Positions 36,711-48,774 of a stretch of DNA of 64,000 nucleotides are shown piece by piece. The notes under the pieces are model-generated. The model worked only from the letters and a program-made list of their open reading frames with translations, ran no database searches and had not been told where the DNA came from. The DNA is from Molanna angustata (Eukaryota > Arthropoda > Insecta > Trichoptera > Molannidae), in NCBI GenBank assembly GCA_963576475.1, contig OY754987.1, forward strand, positions 11,132,256 through 11,196,255, written 5' to 3'. Made by a program: the position numbers and the translations under genes. Each line of letters starts with the position of its first letter. Positions within the stretch are counted from its first letter, which is position 1.

Positions 36711-37628
36711 CTCTTGATACTATGTGCATCAAGATCTTATATACCTTTTGATACTAAGTGCATCAAGAACTTGCATACCTCTTGTAACTACGTGAATCAA
36801 TATCTTACATTCCTCTTGATACTAAGTGCACCGAGATCTTACATTCCTCTTGATACTAAGTGCATCAAGATCTTGCATACCTCTTGAAACTAAATGCATC
36901 AATATCATACATATATCTTGATACTAAGTGCACCGAAATCTTACATTCCTCTTGATACTAAGTGCACCGAGATCTTACATACCTCTTGATAATAAGTGCA
37001 TCAAGATCTTGCATACCTCTTGAAACTAAGTGCATCAATATCTTACATATATCTTGATACTAAGTGCACCGAAATCTTACATACCTCTTGATACTAAGTG
37101 CACCGAGATCTTACATACCTCTTGATACTAAGTGCATCAAGATCTTGCATACCTCTTGAAACTAAGTGCATCAATATCTAACATATATCTTGATACTAAG
37201 TGCACCGAAATCTTACATTCCTCTTGATACTAAGTGCACCGAGATCTTACATACCTCTTGATACTAAGTGCATCAAGATCTTTCATACCTCTTGAAACTA
37301 AGTGCATCAATATCTTACATATATCTTGATACTAAGTGAACCGAAATCTTACATTCCTCTTGATACTAAGTGCACCGAGATCTTACATACCTCTTGATAC
37401 TAAGTGCATCAAGATCTTGCATACCTCTTGAAACTAAGTGCATCAATATCTTACATATATCTTGATACTAAGTGCACCGAAGTCTTACATTCCTCTTTAT
37501 ACTAAGTGAATCAAGATCGAACATACCTTTTGATACAAAGTGCATCAAAATCTTGCATACCTCTTGATACGAAGTGCATCAAGATCTCACATACTTCGTG
37601 ATACTAAATGCACCAAGATCTTACGTAG
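36711..37628. repeat. 34 bp satellite with four-monomer higher-order repeat
   Basis: Twenty-seven contiguous monomers of exactly 34 bp, consensus CTCTTGATACTAAGTGCATC then AAGATCTTACATAC. From monomer 7 to 22 (about 36915-37458) four variants follow in fixed order: CACCGAAATCTTACATTC, CACCGAGATCTTACATAC, CATCAAGATCTTGCATAC and CATCAATATCTTACATAT. The 136 bp block is repeated four times with few changes. Edge monomers are more divergent. Each monomer holds the dyad CTTGAT..ATCAAG. Confidence 0.97.
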
Positions 37629-38090
37629 GTATTTTTATCAAACGACATTAGGTGGTATTAACAGGAGAGCCAATTAAAAGATTTTTTTGTTATGACCATT
37701 ATTTTGAAATATATATTTTATGAAATTTCAAATTCAGATCAAAACTCTCACAGTAGTAGGAAGATAACATACACGAGTGTTCAATCCAAACTTGTAGTAA
37801 ATCGAAGGTAAATTTACCATGAACATAATATCCTACCCGAAAAATTACTGAAGGGTAATGATATATGAAAAATTCGGCAACATGTGGTGAACACAATGCG
37901 CCATCTATGAAGAAAAACTTATATTTGGATGAATAAATTTATTCGGTGGAAGAAAGTGAAAAAAATAGTTTTCCTTAGCCATTGCTGAGTTTTTTGTGAA
38001 TACAACTAGATAGATTATTTTTCAATATATTATGTGTGTATATATTATCAATATATTATTTTTCAATATACATATTATAAATTACGCCAT
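37629..38090. other. No recognised feature
   Basis: Unassigned AT-rich sequence. Confidence 0.5.
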
Positions 38091-38094
38091 ACAC

Positions 38095-38640
38095 CTATTT
38101 TTTATTTATTTTCTGTACATATCATTAGAACACTTGTGGGCTTATTGCCTAATGGCAATTTCTTCCAACCAACCAGATTTAATGTTAAATTTACAAAACA
38201 GTGTGTACTATTGCAATAAGTTAATCGCGTTGCTAAAATAAAGAAATATAGCAGAAGAAAAGTAAAAAAAAAAACAAAGAAGATAGCATATAAGAACAAT
38301 TCATAGCAATGATAGGAAAACTAAATAATAAGGAAAGGAAGAGGAGAGGAAGATCAGGTATTGTCAGATAAATGTTTTTACTTTATCCTTTTCTTGAAAA
38401 TGTTTAGTGAGATAAACGACGTAATATCAGGACTTAGGCTATTCCATAGTCTAGCTAAATGTACTTCAAATGAAGAGCTAAAAAAATCAGAACTATGAAT
38501 AGGGATAGATAGTAAAGCACGTTCAGCAGATCGAAATGGACGCCCATGGCTTGAAAGATAAGTGAATTTATCTTTGAGATACTGAGGTAAATTTGGATTA
38601 AAAAGGACATTGTATAGTAATGACAAGATATGTATATTAC
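38095..38640 (-). pseudogene. LINE 3' end with C-terminal frame (T family)
   Basis: The minus strand reads YLKDKFTYLSSHGRPFRSAE, RALLSIPIHSSDFFSSSFEV, HLARLWNSLSPDIT and NIFKKRIK before the stop at 38378. A 3' untranslated region follows, containing TTGGTTGGAAGAAATTGCC. The same family ends the window at 63500-64000. Confidence 0.82.
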
Positions 38641-38959
38641 GTCGTTGTCGTATCTCGGGCCAATGAAAAAGATTACGGTAGTAAGAAATATGTCCGAATT
38701 TTTTTGATTATTGAGATAGGCAGAGAGAATCGAGCATCACGAACTTCAAACATTCCCTCATTCTTGTTTATTATACTGTTATATCTCACTAATAACTTTT
38801 AATTGACACGAAACCCCCTTCCATCCTCTCTCTCCTCCCACACGTCTACCCCCTTCCTTTTTATGTAGTTGTGTATTTACATTAAATAATGTTCGTTTTA
38901 CTATTCGTTTTTTAATATTAGTTTAATATACCTAACACTTCAATATTTAACGCCTCACG

Positions 38960-39235
38960 TAGCTTCGGTTGGTTGGAAAAAATTGCCTTATACAAACTCT
39001 CATTCAATATTCCTACTCGCAGAACTAAACATACAAATTTATTCCACCTTCCAACTCATCGTACCAATTATGCACAAAATATGGCAATTCATAGAATGTG
39101 CGATACACACATCAACAGGTTTCAAGAGTTTCACATATTCCACCTCAGTTCCACAACATTTACATATGTAAATACTCAATACAAAAGAAAATCAATGCCC
39201 GCTTATTATAGGAAACCATGACGGCGTTGCATTAT
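38960..39235 (+). pseudogene. LINE C-terminal remnant
   Basis: Reads LYKLSFNIPTRRTKHTNLFH, LPTHRTNYAQNMAIHRMCDT and FQEFHIFHLSSTTF, then a stop at 39219. FNIPTRRTKHT matches the C-terminus of the LINE at 9754 and the fragment at 63040. Confidence 0.78.
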
Positions 39236-39366
39236 ATTTACGGATAAGTGTACCCACGTTTTATCTTTTAGATTATTTTCATATTTTTATATACATAGTT
39301 TTATATTTTAAATTGCTTTTTTCCTAAATCACAACAAAATATAATAGGCCTTAATACCTGATGTCA

Positions 39367-39570
39367 TTATTTATTTATTTATTTATCTTTATAGGTAACA
39401 AATATACAAAAGTAATAAATAATTTTCGATCTCACTAAGGCTGGCTTGTATTGACCAAATAAAGTGTTCATTCTGTCTGGCCAGAACTTGAGAGAGACAC
39501 TCTCTCTAGTCAATCTGTTTTGTTGGGATCTAGTAACTGTATCTATATTAAAAAAAAGATTACCCAAAGC
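39367..39570 (-). mobile_element. LINE fragment (probable)
   Basis: Starts with a TTTA tract; the minus strand carries TVTRSQQNRLTRESVSLKFW. Layout fits a LINE 3' end, but the family was not identified. Confidence 0.4.
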
Positions 39571-40730
39571 TTGCTTTATAAGTAATTGTCTAATTATTGT
39601 TTTGTTTTTGTCTTAACGCTGTATTTTGTCCAAATTTAACGCAAATAAAATAAAACTCGCCATTGTACACATTATAGTTCATGAAGTTTAATAAAATAAA
39701 AAAAAATATATGAACTGTTTAAGTTTCCTTCTTTATTCCTCACTTCAAAGGGTATATAGTAGGGATTTGTGTGCTGTGTACTATGTGCATTGTGTTGTGT
39801 ACTATGTAATACCTATCGCGTGTTTATTTTACTTTATCGATTATGGACAAAAGTACTCAACAATTCTTTTCAAATTTCTCAAATTTGTGTATCTAATTAT
39901 CGCTAAGACCCCATTCAATTTTAAAGGATATCTGATTAGTGCTTCTCAATTTTTTTTCCTGAAAATATTTCAAAGTGATCCCAAGTTCAGGAAAATTAAA
40001 AATTTGATATATTTATTTTCAAATTCCTTTTCATAAAATGGCATTGAAGAATTATCAAGTTTAAAATAAAATATTTAAATAAAAATAATTTAACACATTG
40101 AATACTTTGTGTAGTGACTTGGTAGTAAGTAGTTTAGCGTTGGCTATAACCAAAGACCTTATATATATTACATTATTATATGGTCTTTGGCTATATCCAA
40201 CTCGTTTATTCTATTGTTCAAATTGACCCTTTTTATCATTCCTTCCGAATCAACTCTATTAATTTTCTTCGTCACTCGTTCATTCTTTCCACGTGGCCAA
40301 ACCATGTAAATGTGTTGTAGAAGCATATTTCCTTTAAATCCTTTCCATGCCATTGTCCCCTCACCGATGTATGAGAATTGTCACTTGTCAAAATAATTTT
40401 GGGTGACAATAAGTGTCAAGAAAGAAATTAACCAGTACAAGTTTGAAGAACACTGCGTGTGGATGTGTGCACAGAAAAAATAATCAGTGAACCAGGAATA
40501 TAGAAGCATCGGTGAGATCGTTTATAATACAGTCCACTACCTACCATCTAATACCCATCCCCTGATGTTTTCTACATGTGTTAACTTTCATTACTATTTA
40601 AAATAATCTTCAATTTACACTCAATTAATTTAAAGTGTGTCTTATTTCGTTAATTCACAATACGATTCTTCACGTTACAACTAAGCTCTTATTTTGTCGT
40701 TCTTTTTATTTATATTCGCATATATTTGTA
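39571..40730. other. No gene; hairpin at 40147-40193 and minus LINE scrap at 40200-40370
   Basis: The hairpin pairs CCAAAGACC with GGTCTTTGG around an AT-rich centre. Downstream, the minus strand reads KNERVTKKINRVDSEGM, a weak match to the CATA-tailed LINE. The rest is unassigned. Confidence 0.45.
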
Positions 40731-41004
40731 CCTACTACCAGGGACGGATTTACTTAAAGACTTTTTGGGCTGCAGCCCAGGGCCCCGTGGATACAAAAGG
40801 CCCCCAGCCTCCATAGACGAAATTGTGAAGAAATAAAGATCTGCAATTAAAAATATCATAAGGCTGGGAACCCTGTAACCAATTAACCCGCATGCGCGTC
40901 TATCGAAAGGCATAGGAAATTTCAGTTTTCGACTAAATGGTAATTATTTGAGTTATTATAAATTATTGATTTAGGTAAAATTAGAGAAATGTAATTTTTA
41001 TTAA

Positions 41005-42470
41005 TATGTTATTTTTTTTATTATTTTATTTCAATGTAAACAATACAGTCATAACAGAGTATCTACAATTAATTATATACACAAAACAATTCAAGGACCA
41101 AAAACTGTTTACAACTTATTACTAAATAGTGAAGTGCACTTTAACAATTATATACAAAAAACATGTACACATTCTTAAATCTAAATTAAAAAGAGTAAAA
41201 GAACACAAAGTTGTCATTGTTTGGTGGGACTTTTAGGAAAATAGGAAAAGGAGGAGATAATAGGAGAGGAGAAAATGCACACAATTCGTAGGTCAGTCCA
41301 CCCTCCCAGCGAGTGAAACCCTCAACACTCTCCTGAACTTGTCAAATGAGGTAAGATTAATATCGATGTTGTTAAAAAATGTGTTGAAGTTTCCACATGC
41401 TCTTTGGAGAAAGGAACTTTGAGCATAATTCGTGGTGCATCTGGGCATTCTAAAATTGAGAGATGTCCTAGAACTTCGGAGAGGACAATTAAAACCTATC
41501 CCATTCAAAATATCAGGAGAGTCTACCATATTATTTAGCAATTTCTATAAAAAAGTTTCCAAGGACAACAAGCCGTGATATTTAATTGACTGTAGAGAAG
41601 AAGTAAAAAAGAGACTATGGCCCGGTATTACAGTATGAGTTTAAGAGCTGAACTCAAGCTTTACAAAAATATAGCGTATTACAGTGTCCGTTTAGGCCTA
41701 ATCTTCCCTCAAATACGTCACTAAAACGACAAATATTTAACTCAACGTTTCTGGCGGATTAAGTACTTAACGGTGAGTCAACTGTCATTTGCTAGGCAAT
41801 GCGTGTAGTTTCAGTTTCTATCACTAGAGGCGTTAGTCGTATCGACGGTGGCGCCACACAACAAAATAAACTGACAGCCATATTGAAACGAACATGGGCA
41901 TTTAAAAGCATTATTTTGGTGTAAAAATTAAATTTACCATGTTGGATAGAAAAATAAGTATTTCAAGTGGTAGCGTCCCGTTTTGTAGTTCGTATTATTT
42001 GAGGTTATTTAAAATTTGACAGATAATAACCACAGAAAAAGTAAAATATTTCTATAATTGAAGATTTAGTAACTGACATGTCATATTGCACTGTAATACG
42101 GAAATGGATTCAATCTCCCCTTAACATTAATCTTGAGTTTAACAAACTCAATGAGTTGAGGGCCGACTGTAATACCGGGCCTATGTCTCTGAAGTTGATA
42201 TGTTTGAGAAACTTATTTTGAACTTTCTCAATTCTATCAATGTACGTCAAGTACTGAGGATTCCATACAATAGATGCGTATTCAATACAGCTTCGAACAT
42301 AATAAGAGAAATATAATTTTTTAAGGGTAGAAGTAGATTTAAAGGTAACACGAATTATAGAGTTCAATTGTTGGAGTATCTTTTCCACTGTCTTGATATG
42401 ATCAATGTGCAATGTGCACCTACGTATTGAATAGATTTTGCTTTTTGGATGTGCGATGTAGGAGTGTGTT
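41005..42470 (-). pseudogene. LINE RT C-terminal part, split by a TIR element
   Basis: Minus-strand pieces, in order: HIDHIKTVEKILQQLNSIIR, YFSYYVRSCIEYASIVWNPQ, KVQNKFLKHINFRDI (to 42186), then after the insertion VSFFTSSLQSIKYHGLLSLE, a stop, LLNNMVDSPDILNGIGFNCP, RMPRCTTNYAQSS and FDKFRRVLRVSLAGRVD, ending at 41293. A 3' untranslated region reaches about 41010 with a T-rich end. The RT core is absent. Confidence 0.85.
41620..42180. mobile_element. 561 bp TIR element inside the LINE
   Basis: Ends GCCCGGTATTACAGT and ACTGTAATACCGGGC are perfect inverted repeats of 15 bp. A second, internal pair carries CGTATTACAGTGTCC and CACTGTAATACGG. CTATG lies on both sides (41615-41619 and 42181-42185); the joined LINE site GAGACTATGTCTC fits a duplication of either CTATG or TAT, because the outermost base is ambiguous. 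No coding capacity. Confidence 0.92.
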
Positions 42471-42552
42471 TGCTCTGTGAACTAGCACAAAAAATAAGCA
42501 GGCCCCTAAGGTTGTGTTTCTCGTACAAAATTATCAGAAAAGTATAGTTAAA

Positions 42553-43311
42553 CTAGTTGCATGTAATACATGAGATCCAACTGTCGATAGCGATAGTACG
42601 TATAGTTGAAGAATATGTACCAAACTATAAACCCATAAATACAAATTATTTAATATTTAAAGATATTTGGTTTTCTATACAACACATGTACCTAGGTATG
42701 TCAAGATAGGATAGTATGGAGGTCAGTCCTTTGATCCTACCCAGAATATGAAAACAGCATGATGGTATGTATGTATGTTTGGAGATGAAGTATCAAACTA
42801 TTAAGTCTTCTTACATATTGTGTATAGGCGACTGCCATACAAAATGTATGAAGCAATGTCGTCACTAAATTCAATTCTTAAAAAAAATTGTTAAAAAAAA
42901 TTGAGATCTTCTACTACAATGCTAATATTTTTTATAGAAAATTAAATTATCTAGTTGGGGTGTTTCGGCTTTTTTCGATATTTGTAAAAGTTTTGGAAAA
43001 ATAGGCAGTTAAACTCATAAATTTATCATAAAAAAAATACTTTTCTTAATAAAAAATATTTGAGAAATCCTGGAATTTTTTTGAAAAAATTAATTTGAGA
43101 TTTTGTATTTGTCTATGTTTATATCAATTTTCAGCGTTCTAGCTTTTATGATTTCTGAGATATATGGAAAAATAATCCAAAATTTCAAAAGTTCATAACC
43201 CCTGACTGAAACAAAAATTCACGATTCTGAGTATAAAAGTTTTGTAGGCCTACAATTGTTTATATATTTTGAAAATTTGGGCTCTGTATATTGAGCGGAT
43301 CAAAAATTATA

Positions 43312-43350
<39 letters not shown>

Positions 43351-43525
43351 AAATGTTCTACTCCGAATTCTGAGGAACATATGTATATGCTGCGAGGCCT
43401 CTAGTTGGTGTTATTAGCATGCAAAAAGTCCACTACGCCATACAAAATGTTCCTTCGTACACGCATCTTGGCTTAGTAATGTCGATCGAGAGAATTGAAT
43501 TCTCATGAACGAATCGACAGTTGGA
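42553..43525 (-). mobile_element. Non-autonomous Helitron, complete (973 bp)
   Basis: On the minus strand the 5' end is TCCAACTGTCGATTCGTTCA and the 3' end is CATGTATTACATGCAACTAG followed by T. It contains the subterminal GTCGAT hairpin and a (CA)n tract at 43317-43349. It lies inside the 3 kb hAT element. Confidence 0.92.
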
Positions 43526-43713
43526 ATACTTTTATTTCATAAAATAGTTCAATACTTGGTTGTTTCATTTAAATTTAATGCCGTCAAACGATACAATTTT
43601 GAACAATTTTATGAAAAAAAGTATTTTATCTATACTATTACTGATACTTTTGTTGAAACAATCCAGCCTAAGTAGTATTAGCCCAGGGTCCACAAATTCA
43701 CGATCCGCCCCTG

Positions 43714-44137
43714 CCTACAACTTGACAAACAATTAAATAAGACTGAGGTCAGGATTATTTCTTTTAGTACAACTATTCATCAACTTATTTATTAAATACC
43801 TACGTTATACTCTTTTTATCTTATTTAGTTCTTCTTTCGCTCTTTTCAAATACCATTATTATTCATGAAATAAAACATCTGTTTAAATATATCATGGTGT
43901 AATAAATATTCCATTAAAACTTCATCAACTAAACAGCAGTGGAGAGTATTATTTGTTCTAAGGTTAATTCTATATTTATGTAGATAAGTTATGTCTTTGT
44001 CATTTGGTAGGTTCCGAAAACCAGATGAAATGGAAAAGTTTACTTCGCCAACAAAACTTCTATCTTCTAAGCCTCGGGGTATGATATAACAACTATAGGC
44101 AGCCACTGATACGATTGGCAACCATAATTAATAATCA
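43714..44137 (-). other. Unassigned; 92-codon minus frame at 43846-44121
   Basis: The frame reads MPIVSVAAYSCYIIPRGLED and KYRINLRTNNTLHCCLVDEV among other sequence. No family was recognised and no splice or promoter context supports a host gene. Confidence 0.3.
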
Positions 44138-44327
44138 CTAGTTGCATGTAACACTTGAGATTCAAATGTCGATGGCGATAGTATGTATAGGTGAAGAATT
44201 TATACCAAACTATAAACCCTTATATCCAAATTATTGGATATTTTAACATATTATAATGTTTCTTATACAAACATGTATTTCAAAGAAGGAGAGTGTGTAC
44301 CTACTGTGTAGGTTCTTACCCCGAATA

Positions 44328-44446
44328 TTTATTTATTTTATTTATTTATAATAAACATGGCATTTTACATACAGAGGTTTGACAACAATAATAAAGGTAC
44401 ACATATAAAAAACAATTCGATATATTATATGTTAACAATTCGATGG
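44328..44446. mobile_element. Short LINE-tail insertion in Helitron
   Basis: A TTTA run, then AACATGGCATTTTACATACA. It interrupts the block that is continuous in the other Helitron copies. Probably a truncated retroposon 3' end. Confidence 0.5.
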
Positions 44447-44734
44447 TTTGTATGTATGAAGATAAAGTATCAAACTATTGAGAGTTCTCGTAGATATTGT
44501 GTAGAGTATACTGTCATACAAATTGTATGAAACGATGTTGCAATTAATTTTTAAAAAAAAGGTTCAGATATACTACTATGTATAATGTGCAAAATGTATA
44601 TAGAAAATTAAAATTAAATTTGGGTGTTTTAGCGTTTAAATCGGTTTAATTCGGTGTAAAATCAATTCTATTGGAGAGCATTAATGGACTTAAACATATA
44701 GAAAACCAAAATGATGATTTTTAGCGGAGATAGC

Positions 44735-45329
44735 CATACAAATACAATTCAAGTACTTGGGTAGTATAATTACTGAAAATCTAGACTCTGACACTGAAAT
44801 AAAATGCAGAATAGAAGCTGCCCGATCGCCATTTTACAAAATGAAAAATCTTCTCCTCGACGACAATATGAACTTAAGGCTGAGACGAAGAGTGGTCAGT
44901 TCTGCTTTCTGGGGTGGAGGCGTGGACTCTCAAAGTTAATATTATAAACCGCCTTGAAGCATTTGAAATGTGGATCCACCGCAGAATGTTTAGAATATCG
45001 TGGAGTGACATGGTCAGTAACACTGAAGTACTACGTAGAGCCAACACCAACAGAGAATTATACAGCAACGTTAAGCTTCGTAAGTGTCGTAATTCAGCCA
45101 TATTATGAGATGTAAAAAGTATGCCATCCTTCAGCTCGTCACGAAGGGGAAGATTGCGGGTTGTAGAGGTGTTGGAAGAAGGCAGCTTTCCTGGCTGCGA
45201 AACATCCGGGAATGGACCGGTATGAGAACTGTGGAGGAACTGTTTCGCACTGCACAGGACAGGGAGGCTTTCTCTATGGTGGTCGTCAATGTCGGGGAGA
45301 TCTGTCATGACACGAGAAGAAAAAGATGA
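44735..45329 (+). pseudogene. LINE RT C-terminal remnant in Helitron
   Basis: Three frames give successive parts of one protein: FKYLGSIITENLDSDTEIKC, RIEAARSPFYKMKNLL, LRLRRRVV; then MEAWTLKVNIINRLEAFEMW, IHRRMFRISWSDMVSN, EVLRRANTNREL; then GRRQLSWLRNIREWTGMRTV and LFRTAQDREAFSMVV. YLGSIIT..IK.RI and EAFEMW.HRRMLRISW are hallmarks of the thumb and C-terminus of insect endonuclease-RT LINEs. Two frameshifts make it inactive. Confidence 0.9.
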
Positions 45330-45562
45330 GTTTTGGTTAAAAAATGGAAAATAGGCAGTTGAAAACTTAAATTTGTCATAAAAAACCAGATAAATGTTGT
45401 ATGGGACGGACATACACACGTATCCTCCGGTGTTTTTTGACTTATTAGTTGAAAAACCACGAAAAATGTAGACCTGGCCATACAAAATCTCGCGGATCTT
45501 GGCTAGAAACTTCATCGATCTGTTAAGAGAGATAAATTCTCTGGAACAAATTCAATGTTGGA

Positions 45563-45890
45563 TCGATTGCAAAATTTCATTACGGACAGACAGGTGAAGT
45601 TAAAAACAAGTAGGTATGTAATAAATGAGAAATATGTAATAAGACTGTGAATAAGAGATTAATGCAGATTTTGTTATCAGAATAAAAAAGCTAAGAAAAT
45701 AATATTTCCAATTTTAAAATGTTTCTTATCCATCCCTTTCTTTTAATCTTTCAAAATACAATAGTCCTTAAAGAATTAAAAAAAAATATTTCGATTTATT
45801 CAGATTTAATAATAATTTCTATGCCTATAAATGACCGAAAATTCACAGTTCATTTTTAATATCACAAATACAATAATAGAACTGATTTTT
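45563..45890. other. No recognised feature
   Basis: Unassigned AT-rich sequence. Confidence 0.5.
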
Positions 45891-45894
45891 GACA

Positions 45895-47240
45895 ATTTTT
45901 TAACACCTCAACAGAGATGAAGTGGGAATATTATAGAAGAACCAGGACTTCAAGGCACCTACAGGACTTAAGAACTGTTATCGGCTGGTGTAAGTGATCA
46001 CTATAGTACCCTTATCAATGCAAAAATTAATATTTCAATAATGGGATACAATTCGTTTGAACATATCACATTTTTACTATCGCTATCTATGAAACAACGC
46101 AGAAACCATTTTTGTAACGCCATCTATTGAGAAGTTTTTTTTTTTCCAACTGTCGATTTGTTCAGGAGAACTTTGTTCTCTTAACATATCGACAATGTAT
46201 CAAGCCAGAATACGCGAGAATTGTATGGAGAGGTCTACTTTTTTCACGGCTTTTCCAACTTTGAGGCTTCGCAGCATATATGTTCCATACACGGATTTAC
46301 TCAGAATTCGGAGTAGAACATTTCGTGTGTCTGTGTGTCTGTGTGTGTGTGTGTCCGTCCCCCCCTTATAACTTTTGATTCGCTCAATTTACAGAGCCTA
46401 AAATTTCAGAATATATAAACAATTACAGGCCTACAAAACTTTTATACTCGGAATTTAGAATTTTTGTTTCAGTCAGGGGTTATCAACTTTTTAATTTTTA
46501 TTTTATTTTTCCATATATCTCAGAAACCATAAAAGCTAGAACGCTGAAAATTGGTACAAACATAGACAAATACAAAATCTCAAATTAGTTTTTTCAAAAA
46601 AATTCCAGGGTTTCTCAAATATTTTTTATTAAGAAAAGTATTTTTTTTATGATAAATTTATGAGTTTAACTGCCTATTTTTCCAAAACTTTTACAAATAT
46701 CGAAAAAAGCTGAAACACCCCAACTAGATAATTTAATTTTCTATAAAAAATATCAGCATTGTAGTAGAAGATCTCAATTTTTTTTAACAATTTTTTTAAA
46801 AATTGAATTTAGTGACGACATTGCTTCATACATTTCGTATGGCAGTCGCCTATACACAATATGTAAGAAGACTTAATAGTTTGATACTTCATCTCCAAAC
46901 ATACATACATACCATCATGCTATTTTCATATTCTGGGTAGGAAAAAAGGACCTTCCTCCATACTATCCTATCTTGACATACATACCTACATATGTTGTAT
47001 AGAAAACAAAATATCTGACAATATTCAATAATTTGTATTTATGGGTTTATAGTTTGGTACATATTCTTCAACTATACATACTATCGCTATCGACAGTTGG
47101 ATCTCATGTGTTACATGCAACTAGTTGTAAACAATCCTTATAAATGAGGAGACAGGATTGAGTTCCTGGTTATTCTATAATATTCTAACTTCTCTCACTT
47201 ATCACTCTGTCTCTATTGAGATGTTGAAAAATTGTAAACA
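45895..47240. mobile_element. Degraded R-family copy split by a Helitron
   Basis: The left part (TTTTTTAACACCTCAACAGA, CAAGGCACCTACAGGACTTA, AACGCCATCTATTGAGAAG) continues after 47124 with CAATCCTTATAAATGAGGAG and ends at CTGTCTCTATTGAGATG. The order matches other R copies once the Helitron is removed. Confidence 0.8.
46145..47124 (+). mobile_element. Non-autonomous Helitron, complete (980 bp)
   Basis: 5' TCCAACTGTCGATTTGTTCA; 3' CATGTGTTACATGCAACTAG followed by T. Contains a (GT)n tract at about 46325-46354. Nested in the R copy. Confidence 0.92.
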
Positions 47241-48457
47241 ATAATATATTCCAGATCGCCAAAGTGATATACATCGTCGGGGGTTCCTGACAGAGCACTA
47301 GAAGAAGACGGTACAAACTTTTAGTTATTGCTCCTAACAAAAACAACTTTCTTCAATTATGGTCACATATGGTTTAAAACAAAGTCATTTGTTATTAATA
47401 AAATTGTTAGAAAATTGAAAACTACTTTGACTCCAAAATATTAATGTTTTAATCTGTCAATGTTGTCATTATGTAACTTAAATTTGGGGTTTTAATAAAA
47501 ATCAAATTATAGACTTAAGATCCACAAGGATCGCATCTTTCTGTGAATGCAAATAAATCTTTGTGGAAATTTTTTCATTCATACCATCACGATATATCTC
47601 ACAATGTTGGGTAACCAGAAATAGGTATGCGGTGTATCATCTTATAAAACTTAGATTATTTTCCATCGAACTTCGTGTTTCATCAACACTTCCAGCTTTC
47701 AAAAGAAATCAGATGAATCATTTCCTTACATATAATAACACTTCAATTTGTCTCCTTATCATATCCTTGTCCCCTTCTCTTCTCTCCCCTTAGTCTTTTG
47801 TTTTTAGAAATACATAATATATAATTAATTCACATAAATTAGTACGTGATATAAACACTATTTACCTCACCAAATAAGAAATATTTTAAAGTCTGACGAA
47901 ACGAAAATAGTAAATAAAAAAATACTCGGAAACATCTGTATTTGAAATCAAGCGTTTGTTAGACTCTGAATTATTATTGTTGAGTGATGGTGATTGATTA
48001 GAGGTATAATGTATATTTGTAAGGTATATTTTTTTCCGTTTTTTTTCCTTTTTTTATTTTACTTTCTGTTCTTTAATATTTGACATAAGTAAAGTTATTA
48101 AGTGAAAGAGAGAACCTGCTCTGCCAAAAAACTGCTTTGCAGTTTGGCGGGAAAATTAAATTGTATGATTTTTTTATTAAAAAAAATAAATATCTTTTCC
48201 AATAAGCTCGCCATTGTGCACTTATTGTGTAGTGTGTGTAAAATTTATAAATACATCAAATTAAAGGAAGTGAGACATATGCCTGTTTTCCCAATCACCA
48301 GTCTCGTTCTCATAAAAAAACACTACATTTAGAATTGGTGGTGAGGTATTTTGCCTGTTGTATTTTTTTGATTACGGGACACCCAAAAACGACGATAATA
48401 GAAAAAAGTTAAGCACTATTCTTAGCCGGTGCCTCATTAATGTGTTACAATACTATA
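47241..48457. other. No gene; possible LINE scrap at 47660-47800
   Basis: Bases 47576-47650 resemble the 18.5 kb tandem repeat. The plus strand then reads LRVSSTLPAFKRNQMNHFL, like a LINE C-terminus, but too short to be firm. The rest is unassigned. Confidence 0.4.
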
Positions 48458-48770
48458 TATAGAATCAGATAAAAATATAGAATCAGATAAAAATATGGTA
48501 ACAGATAAAAATATAGAAACAGATAAAAATATAGAAACAGATAAAAATATAGAATCAGATAAAAAAAGAGTAACAGATAAAAATATAGAAACAGATAAAT
48601 ATATAGAATCAGATAAAAATAAAGAATCTGATAAAAATATAATCAGATAAAAATAAAGAATCAGATAAAAATATAGAAACAGACAAAAATATAGAATAAG
48701 GTAAAAATATATTAACAGATAAAAATATAGAAACAGATGAAAATATAGATTCAGATAAAAATATATAAAT
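48458..48770. repeat. 18 bp minisatellite, about 17 units
   Basis: The unit ATAGAATCAGATAAAAAT alternates with an ATAGAAACAGATAAAAAT variant and a few shortened copies. Because 18 is a multiple of three, it yields a false repetitive frame on the minus strand. Confidence 0.95.
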
Positions 48771-48774
48771 AAAA

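Larger units (their letters stand above)
40739..43713. mobile_element. hAT-type element enlarged by nested insertions
   Basis: Left end CAGGGACGGATTTAC and right end, reversed, CAGGGGCGGATCGTG are hAT-style inverted repeats, both followed inward by a CCC(A/T)GGGCC-like block. The flanks CCTACTAC (40731-40738) and CCTACAAC (43714-43721) match at 7 of 8 bases. A LINE (41005-42470) and a Helitron (42553-43525) account for most of the length, leaving about 0.5 kb of hAT sequence without transposase. Confidence 0.87.
44138..45562 (-). mobile_element. Helitron copy with two later insertions
   Basis: The 3' end (CTAGTTGCATGTAACAC, plus-strand view) is at 44138; the degenerate 5' end (AATGTTGGA) is at 45562. 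Body blocks match 42553-43525 but are interrupted at 44328-44446 and 44700-45335. Confidence 0.8.

Noticed and set aside
36711..37628. CRISPR-like array
   Set aside because: The repeats are directly adjacent with no unique spacers, and the context is eukaryotic; it is a satellite.
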